In this document: positions 18,678 through 26,677 of the stretch, in pieces | Position numbering within the stretch: position 1 is the first letter of the stretch | Layout: the number at the start of each line of letters is the position of its first letter | Assembly (NCBI RefSeq): GCF_001552295.1 | Contig: NZ_BCQX01000001.1 | Coordinates: forward strand, 1-41,079 | Direction of reading: 5' to 3' | DNA: 41,079 bases | Source of the DNA: Globicatella sanguinis NBRC 15551 | GTDB taxonomy: Bacteria > Bacillota > Bacilli > Lactobacillales > Aerococcaceae | The notes under the pieces: model-generated | Told to the model about the DNA's origin: nothing | The model's input: only the letters and a program-made list of their open reading frames with translations | Databases searched by the model: none | Made by a program: the position numbers and the translations under genes

Positions 18678-18706
18678 TAGACACATCTAGATTTGAACGC
18701 TATAAT
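18678..18706 (+). promoter_or_regulatory. murG promoter
   Basis: TAGACA and TATAAT are separated by 17 bases; the start codon is 28 bases downstream behind TTTAGGAGG. Confidence 0.7.
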
Positions 18707-18734
18707 TAATGAGAATAATTTTTAGGAGGCTCTT

Positions 18735-19802
18735 ATGGTTAAACGAATTTGTTTTACTGGTGGTGGCTCTATTGGCCATGTGTCAGTTAACGTAGCCTTA
18801 ATCCCTTATTTTCAAGAAAAAGGTTATGAAACATTTTATATAGGATCAAAAAACGGGATTGAACGTGAGATGATTAATAAATTAGACAATGTGCCCTACT
18901 ATCCCATTAGTAGTGGTAAATTACGTCGTTATTTTGATTGGCAAAACTTTGTCGATCCTTTTAAAGTCATGAAAGGCGTTAGCGATGCTTATTTTATTTT
19001 GAAAAAGCAACAACCGACGATGATTTTTTCTAAAGGTGGTTTTGTAAGTGTGCCGGTTGCGATGGCAGCCAAAATGTTAAAGATTCCTATCGTGTTACAT
19101 GAATCAGATGTGACACCTGGTTTAGCAAACAAAATTAGTATTAAGTTTTCTGATCATATTTTTACAACCTTTCCACAAGCAGCAGAACATTTGCCCAAAG
19201 GACAAGCTACCGTTATTGGCTCTATTATCCGCGATAGTTTATTTGAAGGTAATGCGGAACGTGGTTATCAATCTACAGGTCTAACACCTGATAAACCAAT
19301 TATGATGGTTATGGGGGGCTCTTTAGGTTCGAAAGCAATCAATGATGCGATTCGTCAAAATTTAGATTATTTATTGACAGAATACCAATTAATCCATTTA
19401 ACGGGTAAAGGTTTAAAAGATGACTCTCTAACTCAAGACGGCTATGTCCAATATGAATTTGTAACGGATGAATTAAATGATATATTAGCGATTACCGACT
19501 ATGTTATTTCAAGAGCGGGTTCTAACTCAATTTTTGAATTTTTAGCTTTAAAAATACCGATGCTATTAATTCCCTTAACCGCTCAAGCTAGTCGTGGAGA
19601 TCAATTATTAAATGCTCAAAACTTCCAAAATGAAGGATATGCCCTTGTTTTAAACGAAGAAGAACTTTCTCCAGAAACGTTGAAAGAAAAATTAGTTGCT
19701 TTGACTGAACAAAAAGAGACAATGATTGCACAAATGAACCAATATCAAATCAGTAATTCCATTGAAGATTTTTATCAATTGATTACTCAATATAAAAAAT
19801 AA
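18735..19802 (+). CDS. murG: UDP-GlcNAc:undecaprenyl-PP-MurNAc-pentapeptide GlcNAc transferase (MurG)
   Basis: Adds N-acetylglucosamine to lipid I to make lipid II at the inner face of the membrane. The 355-residue GT-B protein has the N-terminal glycine loop GGGSIGHVS (residues 9-17), SKGGFVSVPVAMAA, the acceptor-side HESDVTPGLANK, and the C-terminal donor site MGGSLGSKAIND and SRAGSNSIFEFL. The GGGSIGHVSVN form is the one seen in Staphylococcus aureus MurG and Bacillus cereus MurG2, not the GGTGGHI form of the Bacillus subtilis division cluster. It is monocistronic, with its own promoter and terminator, and no cell-wall genes are nearby. Whether a second murG sits in a dcw cluster cannot be seen here. 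Confidence 0.93.
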   Translation: MVKRICFTGGGSIGHVSVNVALIPYFQEKGYETFYIGSKNGIEREMINKLDNVPYYPISSGKLRRYFDWQNFVDPFKVMKGVSDAYFILKKQQPTMIFSKGGFVSVPVAMAAKMLKIPIVLHESDVTPGLANKISIKFSDHIFTTFPQAAEHLPKGQATVIGSIIRDSLFEGNAERGYQSTGLTPDKPIMMVMGGSLGSKAINDAIRQNLDYLLTEYQLIHLTGKGLKDDSLTQDGYVQYEFVTDELNDILAITDYVISRAGSNSIFEFLALKIPMLLIPLTAQASRGDQLLNAQNFQNEGYALVLNEEELSPETLKEKLVALTEQKETMIAQMNQYQISNSIEDFYQLITQYKK

Positions 19803-19809
19803 ACAAAAT

Positions 19810-19847
19810 CAGGTAATGAAATGTTCTCTTTCTTTACCTGTTTTTTT
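19810..19847 (+). terminator. murG terminator
   Basis: CAGGTAATGAAA pairs with TTTCTTTACCTG (one mismatch) across a 7-base loop and is followed by seven T. It starts eight bases after the murG stop. Confidence 0.9.
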
Positions 19848-19859
19848 CATTCTCTTTAC

Positions 19860-19888
19860 TTGACATTGGATTATGATAACTTTACAAT
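19860..19888 (+). promoter_or_regulatory. Promoter of the DUF1836-hemolysin III unit
   Basis: A perfect -35 TTGACA and TACAAT with a 17-base spacer. A strong AAGGAGG RBS follows at about 19910 and an ATG at 19929. Confidence 0.75.
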
Positions 19889-19955
19889 CTAGTTATAAAG
19901 ACTAGATGTAAGGAGGTGGCTATTTTATATGATAAAGTTACCGTATTGACATCAA

Positions 19956-20390
19956 TTGCCTGATTTAGATTTATATTTAGACCAAGTTTTAATTTTAATC
20001 AATGACTTGATAGTGGAACCCACATTGTCGGAAGAAAAAGGTTTAACAGCTTCAATGATTAATAATTATGTCAAACATCATCATATTGAAAAGCCAATTA
20101 AAAAAAAATACCGTAAAAGCCAAGTCGCTAGACTGATTGCGATAACTTTCCTTAAAAATGTATTTCCGATTCAACATATCAGTCAAACACTGAAGATGTT
20201 AAGTGAAGATTATGATTCGGAAACATTGTATAATGGTTTTGTCAAATGTTTAGCTAAAGATCAAAACAATGAAATCGAGGTCCCAGCAATTATTCAATCA
20301 GCTTGTCAAACAGTTATCTTATATTATCAAACACAAGCTCTTATTGCAGACTATAAAGGAGAAAAAAATAATGAACATGACACGATTTAA
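19956..20390 (+). CDS. DUF1836 protein with an early in-frame TGA (intact start at 19929)
   Basis: DUF1836 proteins are small, uncharacterised Firmicute proteins with an HTH-like region. This one shows the family signature LPDLDLYLDQV and GLTASMINNYVKHHHI, followed by KYRKSQVARLIAITFLK. The natural start appears to be ATG 19929, behind the strong RBS AAGGAGG. From there the frame reads MIKLPY, then TGA at 19947-19949, then HQLPDLDLY. Relatives I recall have Trp just before this (W-x-x-LPD), so TGA probably replaces a TGG Trp codon. The interval given starts at the TTG six bases after the stop, which has no RBS of its own. The product may be lost, weakly restarted, or made by read-through. The 3' end overlaps the next gene by 20 bases. 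Confidence 0.7.
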   Translation: MPDLDLYLDQVLILINDLIVEPTLSEEKGLTASMINNYVKHHHIEKPIKKKYRKSQVARLIAITFLKNVFPIQHISQTLKMLSEDYDSETLYNGFVKCLAKDQNNEIEVPAIIQSACQTVILYYQTQALIADYKGEKNNEHDTI

Positions 20391-21024
20391 ACCCAGTATT
20401 CAACTATCATTTGGTGAAGAAATTGGTAATAGTGTTTCGCATGGTGTAGCGGCTTTAGCCATGTTAATCCTCTTACCGATAACCGCAATTTATGCTTATG
20501 TCCATTATGACGTCACGGCCATTGTGGGGATGTCTATTTTTACAATCAGTTTATTTTTAATGTTCTTAGCTTCTACCATTTATCATTCAATGAGTTACGG
20601 TTCACCTCATAAATATGTCATGCGCATCATCGATCATAGTATGATTTTTATTGCGATTGCGGGTAGTTATACCCCGGTTGCACTTTCGTTAATTGGTGGC
20701 TGGTTAGGCATCGCGATTATCGTTTTACAATGGGGCATCACCATTTTTGGTATTTTATACAAAATCTTCGCTAAAAAAGTCAATGAAAAGTTTTCCTTAT
20801 TCCTTTACTTAATAATGGGATGGTTGGTCGTTTTTATATTACCGGATGTGATTAAACATACGAGCGCCATCTTTCTAGCTTTAATGGTATTAGGGGGTCT
20901 GCTGTATACGATTGGTGCCCTCTTCTATGCTAAGAAAAAACCATACTTCCATATGATTTGGCATTTCTTTATTATTCTAGCTTCACTGGCTCATTATATT
21001 GCGATTGTCTATTTCATGATTTAA
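20371..21024 (+). CDS. Hemolysin III family membrane protein (TrhA/YqfA, PAQR-like)
   Basis: A 217-residue protein with seven predicted membrane segments, of the bacterial branch of the PAQR superfamily (hemolysin III, TrhA). The family's polar, putatively metal-binding positions are visible: GNSVSHG near the N-terminus, STIYHSM, DHSMIFIAIAGSYTP, and the C-terminal HMIWHFFIILASLAHYIA. Despite the name, haemolysis is not established for most members; a role in membrane lipid homeostasis has been proposed. The ATG at 20371 follows AAAGGAG inside the end of the DUF1836 gene, so the two are co-transcribed. Confidence 0.9.
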   Translation: MNMTRFKPSIQLSFGEEIGNSVSHGVAALAMLILLPITAIYAYVHYDVTAIVGMSIFTISLFLMFLASTIYHSMSYGSPHKYVMRIIDHSMIFIAIAGSYTPVALSLIGGWLGIAIIVLQWGITIFGILYKIFAKKVNEKFSLFLYLIMGWLVVFILPDVIKHTSAIFLALMVLGGLLYTIGALFYAKKKPYFHMIWHFFIILASLAHYIAIVYFMI

Positions 21025-21078
21025 TGAGGCTATGCAAATTTTTATAATTCTGTTCAGGCATATCTATTCAAGTCAAAG

Positions 21079-21224
21079 CGCAGTGGTTGAGTGGTATCAA
21101 AATGCGTCTTAATGGGGTTTGGCATCAATTTGATAAATTCAATTGAGTGAGTGCTCGATAATTAACAACGCAGTGGTTGAGTGGCCTCAAACAAGTCGAT
21201 AGACGCAGTTTGAGGCCACTCAAC
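21079..21224. repeat. Duplicated element ending in a perfect 16-bp hairpin
   Basis: CGCAGTGGTTGAGTGG occurs at 21079 and again at 21169, 90 bases apart; each is followed by two variable bases and TCAAA. In the second copy GTTGAGTGGCCTCAAA (21176-21191) is matched exactly by TTTGAGGCCACTCAAC (21209-21224) around a 17-base loop. In the first copy the matching arm is degraded (GTTTGGCATCAA). No T-run follows, so it is not a standard terminator. Confidence 0.75.
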
Positions 21225-21229
21225 TTTAC

Positions 21230-21284
21230 GGGGGTGAACAAACGAAGCGAAAATTATTTCATTTTCTACTTCTGGTCCACTCCC
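21230..21284 (-). repeat. Dispersed ~55 bp hairpin repeat, best-preserved copy
   Basis: On the minus strand it reads GGGAGTGGACCAGAAGTAGA, then AAATGAAATAATTTTC, then GCTTCGTTTGTTCACCCCC. GGGAGTGGAC pairs with GTTCACCCCC (one mismatch, one G-U), GAAG with CTTC, and GAAAAT with ATTTTC, making one long interrupted hairpin with a small loop. It abuts the terminator of the converging trhA and queA transcripts. Confidence 0.8.
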
Positions 21285-21352
21285 AACAAAAAAGCTTTCT
21301 AGCTGAATTCTACTTTATGCATTGGAATCCAGTTAAAAAGCTTATTTTTTTA
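21285..21352. terminator. Bidirectional terminator between trhA and the mutS-queA operon
   Basis: AAGCTTT (21292) pairs with AAAGCTT (21337), with CTGAATTC/GAATCCAG pairing inside. ATTTTTTT follows on the plus strand and, after the minus-strand arm, TTTTTTG. It can serve both converging transcripts. A smaller AGCCC/GGGCT hairpin near 21427-21441 lies closer to the queA stop. Confidence 0.75.
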
Positions 21353-21468
21353 TTCAATTATAGCGCTGAGCATAGCTTACTAGACATATACTTCGTTAAA
21401 AATTTGCGTAAAAATCATTTAAATAGCCCTATTGGGCTTCAACTTACTCGAGCCAAATGATGACGGCA

Positions 21469-22503
21469 TTATTTAATAAACATTGCGTCGCCAAAACTAA
21501 AGAAACGATATTTCTCAACTACTGCATGTTCGTAGGCTTTTAAGATTTTTTCACGATCATAAAAAGCACTCACTAACATCACTAAAGTTGATTGTGGTAA
21601 GTGGAAATTCGTGATTAAATGGTCCACCACTTTAAATTGATAACCTGGTGAGATAAAAATGGAAGTCCAGCCAGAACTTGCGACGATTTCGCCATTATGT
21701 TCTGAGGCAATCGTTTCTAAAGTTCTCACACTCGTCGTTCCGACAGCGGTAATTTTGCCACCATTCGCTTTTACTTGACGAATTTTAGCCGCTGAATCTT
21801 CGCTTAACATATAGTATTCGGCATGCATTTCATGTTCTTCAATTTTATCGGTCGAAACAGGACGAAACGTTCCTAATCCAACATGAAGCACCAATGGAAT
21901 AATTTCAATTCCCTTGGCTTTTACTTTCTCCAGTAATTCCGGAGTAAAGTGAAGCCCTGCTGTTGGGGCAGCAGCTGAACCATTTTCTTTGGCATAAACT
22001 GTTTGATAACGATCAGGATCATCTAAGCGTTCTTTTATGTACGGTGGTAATGGCATTTGACCTAGGGTTTCTAATAATTCTAGAAAAACTCCTTCATAAT
22101 GAAATTCTATCATGCGACCACCATGGGTTAATTCTTTGGTAACCGTCGCTTTTAATTGTGCATTGTCACCAAAATGAATTTCGGTCCCCACTTTCGCTCT
22201 TCTAGCTGGCTTAATTAAACATTCCCAATGATTACCTTCTGTATTATTCAGTAATAATACTTCTAAATGTCCACCAGTATCTGGTTTTACACCAAAGATA
22301 CGAGCCGGAATAACACGTGTTTCATTAACGACTAAAGCATCACCGGGATTTAAATAATCAATAATTTCAGTAAAATGAGTGTCTGTTAGTTCATCTGTTT
22401 CACGGTCTAATACCAATAACCTAGAAGAACTGCGATCACTCAAGGGGGTTTGGGCGATTAATTCTTCTGGTAATTCATAATCAAAATCTTTTGTAGTTAA
22501 CAT
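21469..22503 (-). CDS. queA: S-adenosylmethionine:tRNA ribosyltransferase-isomerase QueA
   Basis: Transfers and isomerises the ribosyl group of SAM onto 7-aminomethyl-7-deazaguanine at tRNA position 34, giving epoxyqueuosine. The 344-residue protein matches the family end to end: [15 protein letters not shown] at the N-terminus, [41 protein letters not shown], and the C-terminal [16 protein letters not shown]. It begins three bases after ruvB, using GAGG inside the ruvB 3' end, and is the last gene of the operon. ruvAB-queA is a widely conserved order. Confidence 0.97.
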   Translation of the reverse strand: MLTTKDFDYELPEELIAQTPLSDRSSSRLLVLDRETDELTDTHFTEIIDYLNPGDALVVNETRVIPARIFGVKPDTGGHLEVLLLNNTEGNHWECLIKPARRAKVGTEIHFGDNAQLKATVTKELTHGGRMIEFHYEGVFLELLETLGQMPLPPYIKERLDDPDRYQTVYAKENGSAAAPTAGLHFTPELLEKVKAKGIEIIPLVLHVGLGTFRPVSTDKIEEHEMHAEYYMLSEDSAAKIRQVKANGGKITAVGTTSVRTLETIASEHNGEIVASSGWTSIFISPGYQFKVVDHLITNFHLPQSTLVMLVSAFYDREKILKAYEHAVVEKYRFFSFGDAMFIK

Positions 22504-22506
22504 TAA

Positions 22507-23520
22507 TTAATAATCCTCGTTTTCTAGTAAATATGGATAGCCTAAATGAGTATAAGCTAATTCGGTTGCGACACGACCTCTTGGCGTGCGTCTAATAAAC
22601 CCATTTTGTAACAAGAAAGGTTCATACATATCTTCGACTGTTTCACTGTCTTCACTAATATTGATGGCGAGCGTCCCAATTCCGACAGGGCCACCCTTGT
22701 ATTCTTCGATTAAAGTTCTCAATAATTTACGGTCAATTGGATCCAATCCTTTATCATCGATGGCTAAGACTTTTAGCGCTCTTTGAGTTAGCTCTTTGGT
22801 AATGCGACCGTCCCCTTCAACTTGCGCAAAGTCACGCACTCGTTTTAAAATGCGATTGGCGATACGTGGTGTGCCTCGACTTCTTAACGCAATTTCCAAT
22901 GCACCGTCAGGCGCAATCTTGGTATTAAAGACTTCAGCATTACGGTTAACAATTAAATTGAGTTCTTCCGTTTCATAATAGCGCATATGGGCAATGATGC
23001 CAAAACGATCACGTAAAGGCTGTGTCAGCATCCCTGCCCGAGTGGTCGCCCCAATGAGAGTAAAGGGTGGTAATTCAAAATGAACCGGATGGGCAGTTGT
23101 ACCTTGTCCAATGATAATATCGACATAATAATCTTCCATTGCCGAATAAAGAACTTCTTCAATTAATCTTGGCATCCGATGGATTTCATCAATGAATAAA
23201 ACATCTCCTGGATTTAATTCATTCAGTAATGCTAATAAATCACCAGGGCGTTCAATCGCCGGGCCACTGGTCGTTTTAATTCCCACATTTAATTCATTGG
23301 CAATGACCATTGCCATGGTCGTTTTACCTAGTCCAGGAGGCCCATAAAGGAGGACATGGTCTAAGGCTTCTTGACGTTGTTTGGCCGCTTGAATATAAAT
23401 AGCTAATTCTTCTTTTAATTGTGATTGCCCAATATACTCATGTAAATATTGAGGTCGTAAACTAAAATTTTGACTGTCTTCAGCTAATTTTTCGCCAGAG
23501 ACTAAGCGTTCTTCTTCCAT
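22507..23520 (-). CDS. ruvB: Holliday junction branch-migration ATPase RuvB
   Basis: The hexameric AAA+ motor that, with RuvA, drives Holliday-junction branch migration. The 337-residue protein has [12 protein letters not shown] at its N-terminus, Walker [10 protein letters not shown] (residues 60-68), Walker [10 protein letters not shown] (106-114), sensor 1 and arginine-finger segments [18 protein letters not shown], and a C-terminal winged helix ([13 protein letters not shown]). The RBS is GGGAG. It is 15 bases downstream of ruvA. Confidence 0.98.
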   Translation of the reverse strand: MEEERLVSGEKLAEDSQNFSLRPQYLHEYIGQSQLKEELAIYIQAAKQRQEALDHVLLYGPPGLGKTTMAMVIANELNVGIKTTSGPAIERPGDLLALLNELNPGDVLFIDEIHRMPRLIEEVLYSAMEDYYVDIIIGQGTTAHPVHFELPPFTLIGATTRAGMLTQPLRDRFGIIAHMRYYETEELNLIVNRNAEVFNTKIAPDGALEIALRSRGTPRIANRILKRVRDFAQVEGDGRITKELTQRALKVLAIDDKGLDPIDRKLLRTLIEEYKGGPVGIGTLAINISEDSETVEDMYEPFLLQNGFIRRTPRGRVATELAYTHLGYPYLLENEDY

Positions 23521-23535
23521 ACAGGCGCTCCCTTT

Positions 23536-24147
23536 CTATTTATTTAATAATAATTTAAATGCTAAACTTAACGCTTCTTGTGTCGTTTGACATTGTGCTT
23601 GTGCTAATGGTTTTTCAATACGCTTAATTTCGTGTTGAGAGTAACCTAAACCAGCTAATGCTTCGGTTACTTCCGTCATTAATTGCGTATTGGTACCTGC
23701 CACCTTCGTATCGGTAGCCGAAGGCGTTGGCACACTCTGATCCAATAAATCTCCCAATTTGCCTTTAAGATCTAGAATAATTTGTTGAGCAGTTTTTTTG
23801 CCGACTCCGGGAAACTTAGTTAAATAATTGCTGTCTCCTGATTCGATGGCTTGCACTAATCCTTGATGATCATCTGCTGCTAAAATCGACAAGGCGCTCT
23901 TAGGTCCGATACCAGACACTTTATTTAAAGTTAAGAATAAAGCTTTTTCCTCTTGATCATTAAAACCATACAATGTATGGGCATCTTCTCTGACAACTTG
24001 TTCCACATAAATTTTAATTTCTTGATCTTGTTTTGAAGCATATTTAAAAGGATTGGGTGCTAGCACACGGTATCCAATTTGATTGACTTCAATCACTAAA
24101 TAAGTGGGAGCGATGTGTGTCAGCTTCCCAATGAAATATTCATACAT
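23536..24147 (-). CDS. ruvA: Holliday junction DNA-binding protein RuvA
   Basis: A tetramer that grips the four-way junction and loads RuvB. Its 203 residues comprise the N-terminal OB-fold (MYEYFIGKLTHIAPTYLVIE), two helix-hairpin-helix motifs (LNKVSGIGPKSALSIL and LTKFPGVGKKTAQQI), an acidic low-complexity linker (residues about 140-155), and the RuvB-contacting domain III (EALAGLGYSQHEIKR). It starts six bases after the msrB stop region with GGAGTAGGA as RBS. Confidence 0.97.
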   Translation of the reverse strand: MYEYFIGKLTHIAPTYLVIEVNQIGYRVLAPNPFKYASKQDQEIKIYVEQVVREDAHTLYGFNDQEEKALFLTLNKVSGIGPKSALSILAADDHQGLVQAIESGDSNYLTKFPGVGKKTAQQIILDLKGKLGDLLDQSVPTPSATDTKVAGTNTQLMTEVTEALAGLGYSQHEIKRIEKPLAQAQCQTTQEALSLAFKLLLNK

Positions 24148-24153
24148 TTAATC

Positions 24154-24591
24154 CTACTCCACATACTGAATATAGTCAGCATAGCCTTCTGCTTCCATTT
24201 CGGTTAATGGCACAAAACGTAATGCTGCTGAATTAATACAGTAACGTAAACCACCTAATTCTTGAGGCCCATCTTCAAATACATGACCTAAATGCGAATC
24301 TGCATTCGAACTTCTCACTTCTGTACGACTACGTGCTAAGGTATTGTCAACATGTTCTGTTAACATCGCTTCTTGAATTGGACGTGAAAATGATGGCCAA
24401 CCACACCCCGCATCATACTTATCGGTACTTGAGAATAATGGTTCCCCGCTGACGATGTCCACATAAATTCCTTTTTCGTAGAAATCATCGTATTCACCAG
24501 TAAAAGGTCTTTCGGTTGCATTTTCTTGTGTTACTTTATATTGTAACTCCGTTAATTCATTTAATCTTTCTTCAAATTCTTTTTTTGCCAT
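24154..24591 (-). CDS. msrB: Peptide-methionine (R)-S-oxide reductase MsrB
   Basis: Reduces methionine-R-sulfoxide in proteins after oxidative damage. The 145-residue protein has the family segments [19 protein letters not shown], the histidine motif [13 protein letters not shown], and the catalytic cysteine in [11 protein letters not shown]. The two CxxC zinc sites of some MsrBs are absent, the usual state in Firmicutes. The frame is open upstream, but ATG 24591 follows AAAGGAGG. Its place between mutL and ruvA is unexpected, and msrA is also nearby at the head of this gene block. Confidence 0.96.
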   Translation of the reverse strand: MAKKEFEERLNELTELQYKVTQENATERPFTGEYDDFYEKGIYVDIVSGEPLFSSTDKYDAGCGWPSFSRPIQEAMLTEHVDNTLARSRTEVRSSNADSHLGHVFEDGPQELGGLRYCINSAALRFVPLTEMEAEGYADYIQYVE

Positions 24592-24604
24592 TTTATTTCC
24601 TCCT

Positions 24605-26644
24605 TTAAGCACGATGGCCACTCTCATGAGCATCCATAATACGCTTAAATAATTTTTCTAATGTCGTTTGATTAAATTCAACAAAAACCGGTCTGCCATG
24701 AGGACAATGATAGGGATCTTCCAAGTCCGCCATCTCACGAATTAAAGCTTGTGCTTGAACTTCGCTCAAGTAATGATTAGCTTTAATCGCTCCGCGACAA
24801 CTTTGCATAATAATCGATTTTTCTAATAATTGATTCACCGTTAAATTAGGTTCTTCATCTAATAAAGTGACTAAATCATGAACGGTCTTTTCTACTTGAT
24901 CTTCATTTAACCAATTGGGATAACTTTCTAATTGATAAGTATTAGGTCCGAATGAAGATAAGCTTAAGCCTAATGCCTCAAAACGCTCAAGCAAGGATTC
25001 CACCACTGCAGCTTCCGCTGGAGAAAAATGAAAAACAAAAGGTAATAATAAATGTTGTTGATCAAATTCAGTCGGTTCATTTTTCATCAAATGTTCATAC
25101 CGTATTTTCTCTTGCGCAGCGTGTTGATCAATTAAATAAAACCCTTCTTCGCTTTCAGCAATTAAATAGGTTCCATGAATTTGGCCGACATATCTTAAAT
25201 CATAAAAAGGAACCTTTTGGGTATCCCAAGTCGGTGTTAACGATGATTGATTAGCCTTAAAATCTGGATTATTATTAGCTGATAACGTTGGCTGATGATC
25301 GCTCAACTCCTGTGAAGAACGGTCATAATCTTCCAGAGACGAAACGTCACGACAATCTTCTGGATTAGACCTAGATGTTTCGGGTCTTTCAATAGGATGA
25401 TGAAGTTCATTTCGCTCATTATCGTAGTGTTCTGTTGACTCATCAATTTTACCATATTTTTCTTTATTTTTATCATGATTTGATTGTGAGGGTGCTACCG
25501 AAAGATTTGAATCCAATTGAGAATCTTTTACTGTTGGACGAGCGGTTAAATCAAAAGGCAAATCTTCATACTGAATTTTCTCTTTTGTACGTGTTGTTTT
25601 AAACCCTGGTACATCCTCTACTTGTAATTGTGGTACTGGGTTAACCTCTTCAAGCACATCATTGACAGCTTGGGTTAATAAAGCACCTAATTCGGTTTCT
25701 TTACTTAAGCGAACCGTTTGCTTGGTAGGATGCACATTAACATCGACTAATTGAGGATCTAATTCAATATTGATAATCGCAATTGGGTACCGTCCAATCA
25801 TTAATTGTCGACCATATGCTTTTAATAACATTTGGGTTAAGGGATAACTTTGAATAACGCGTCCATTGATTAACCAATGAATATAATACTTAGAGGTCCG
25901 CGTTAATTGAGGTGGCGATACATAACCACTAATAATAAAGTCTTCATCTTCAGCTGCTATGGGGATCAGTTGACGCGCGATTGAAGGTTGATAGACATTC
26001 GCAATCGCCTGTCTTAAATCACCTGTTCCATAAGAGCTAAAAATCTGACTGCCATCATTAATTAAAGTAAAGCGAATCATGGGGTATGCTAAAGCAATTT
26101 GTTGCACAAAATTTAAAATATGACGAATTTCAGTTTTTAAACTACTCAAATGTTTTAAACGGGCCGGTGTATTATAAAATAAACTTTCAACGGTCATGAC
26201 GGTACCCGGACGAGGTGCGGTGACCCCTTCTTCAACGATTTCAGAGCCATGAACTTTGATGAAATAACCTTGATTAGCCGGAGTGCCGGTCATTTGATTA
26301 ACGGTTGATTCAATGGTCATTTTACTGACAGACGCAATACTAGCAAGCGCCTCACCACGAAAACCTAAAGACTGTATTTGGAATAAGTCGTGAATATCAT
26401 ATATTTTACTAGTAGCATGCGGTAGGACCGACATGCGTAAGTCTGATTGTTCCATTCCAATTCCATCATCACTAATTCTAATAAGTTGAATACCCGCTTC
26501 TTTTAATTCAATCAATATTTTAGTACTTTTCGCATCAATGGCATTTTCGACTAATTCTTTCACGACGGATGCTGGTCTTTCGACAACTTCACCCGCAGCG
26601 ATTTGGTTAGCTAATTGCTCGGGCATTTGTCGTATGATTCCCAT
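24605..26644 (-). CDS. mutL: DNA mismatch repair protein MutL (endonuclease type)
   Basis: Couples MutS mismatch recognition to strand removal. The N-terminal GHKL ATPase has motif [10 protein letters not shown] (residues 30-38), DDGIGM at about 60, and GFRGEALAS at about 94. A long, polar, Asp/Glu/Ser/Asn-rich linker follows (about 355-475). The C-terminal domain carries the endonuclease motif [12 protein letters not shown] (about 505) and CPHGRP (about 648), so this is a nicking MutL, as expected where MutH is absent. The ATG follows TTAGGAGGGA, 33 bases downstream of mutS. Confidence 0.97.
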   Translation of the reverse strand: MGIIRQMPEQLANQIAAGEVVERPASVVKELVENAIDAKSTKILIELKEAGIQLIRISDDGIGMEQSDLRMSVLPHATSKIYDIHDLFQIQSLGFRGEALASIASVSKMTIESTVNQMTGTPANQGYFIKVHGSEIVEEGVTAPRPGTVMTVESLFYNTPARLKHLSSLKTEIRHILNFVQQIALAYPMIRFTLINDGSQIFSSYGTGDLRQAIANVYQPSIARQLIPIAAEDEDFIISGYVSPPQLTRTSKYYIHWLINGRVIQSYPLTQMLLKAYGRQLMIGRYPIAIINIELDPQLVDVNVHPTKQTVRLSKETELGALLTQAVNDVLEEVNPVPQLQVEDVPGFKTTRTKEKIQYEDLPFDLTARPTVKDSQLDSNLSVAPSQSNHDKNKEKYGKIDESTEHYDNERNELHHPIERPETSRSNPEDCRDVSSLEDYDRSSQELSDHQPTLSANNNPDFKANQSSLTPTWDTQKVPFYDLRYVGQIHGTYLIAESEEGFYLIDQHAAQEKIRYEHLMKNEPTEFDQQHLLLPFVFHFSPAEAAVVESLLERFEALGLSLSSFGPNTYQLESYPNWLNEDQVEKTVHDLVTLLDEEPNLTVNQLLEKSIIMQSCRGAIKANHYLSEVQAQALIREMADLEDPYHCPHGRPVFVEFNQTTLEKLFKRIMDAHESGHRA

Positions 26645-26677
26645 CGCTTATCCCTCCTAACAAATGTAATTCTATAA

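Noticed and set aside
20269-20370. Longer N-terminus for the hemolysin III protein
   Set aside because: The extra 34 residues overlap the DUF1836 gene, lack an RBS and are not hydrophobic; ATG 20371 has AAAGGAG.
24952-25254. 100-codon open frame on the plus strand inside mutL
   Set aside because: Antisense to a well-supported gene, no RBS, and composition of a reverse-strand shadow.
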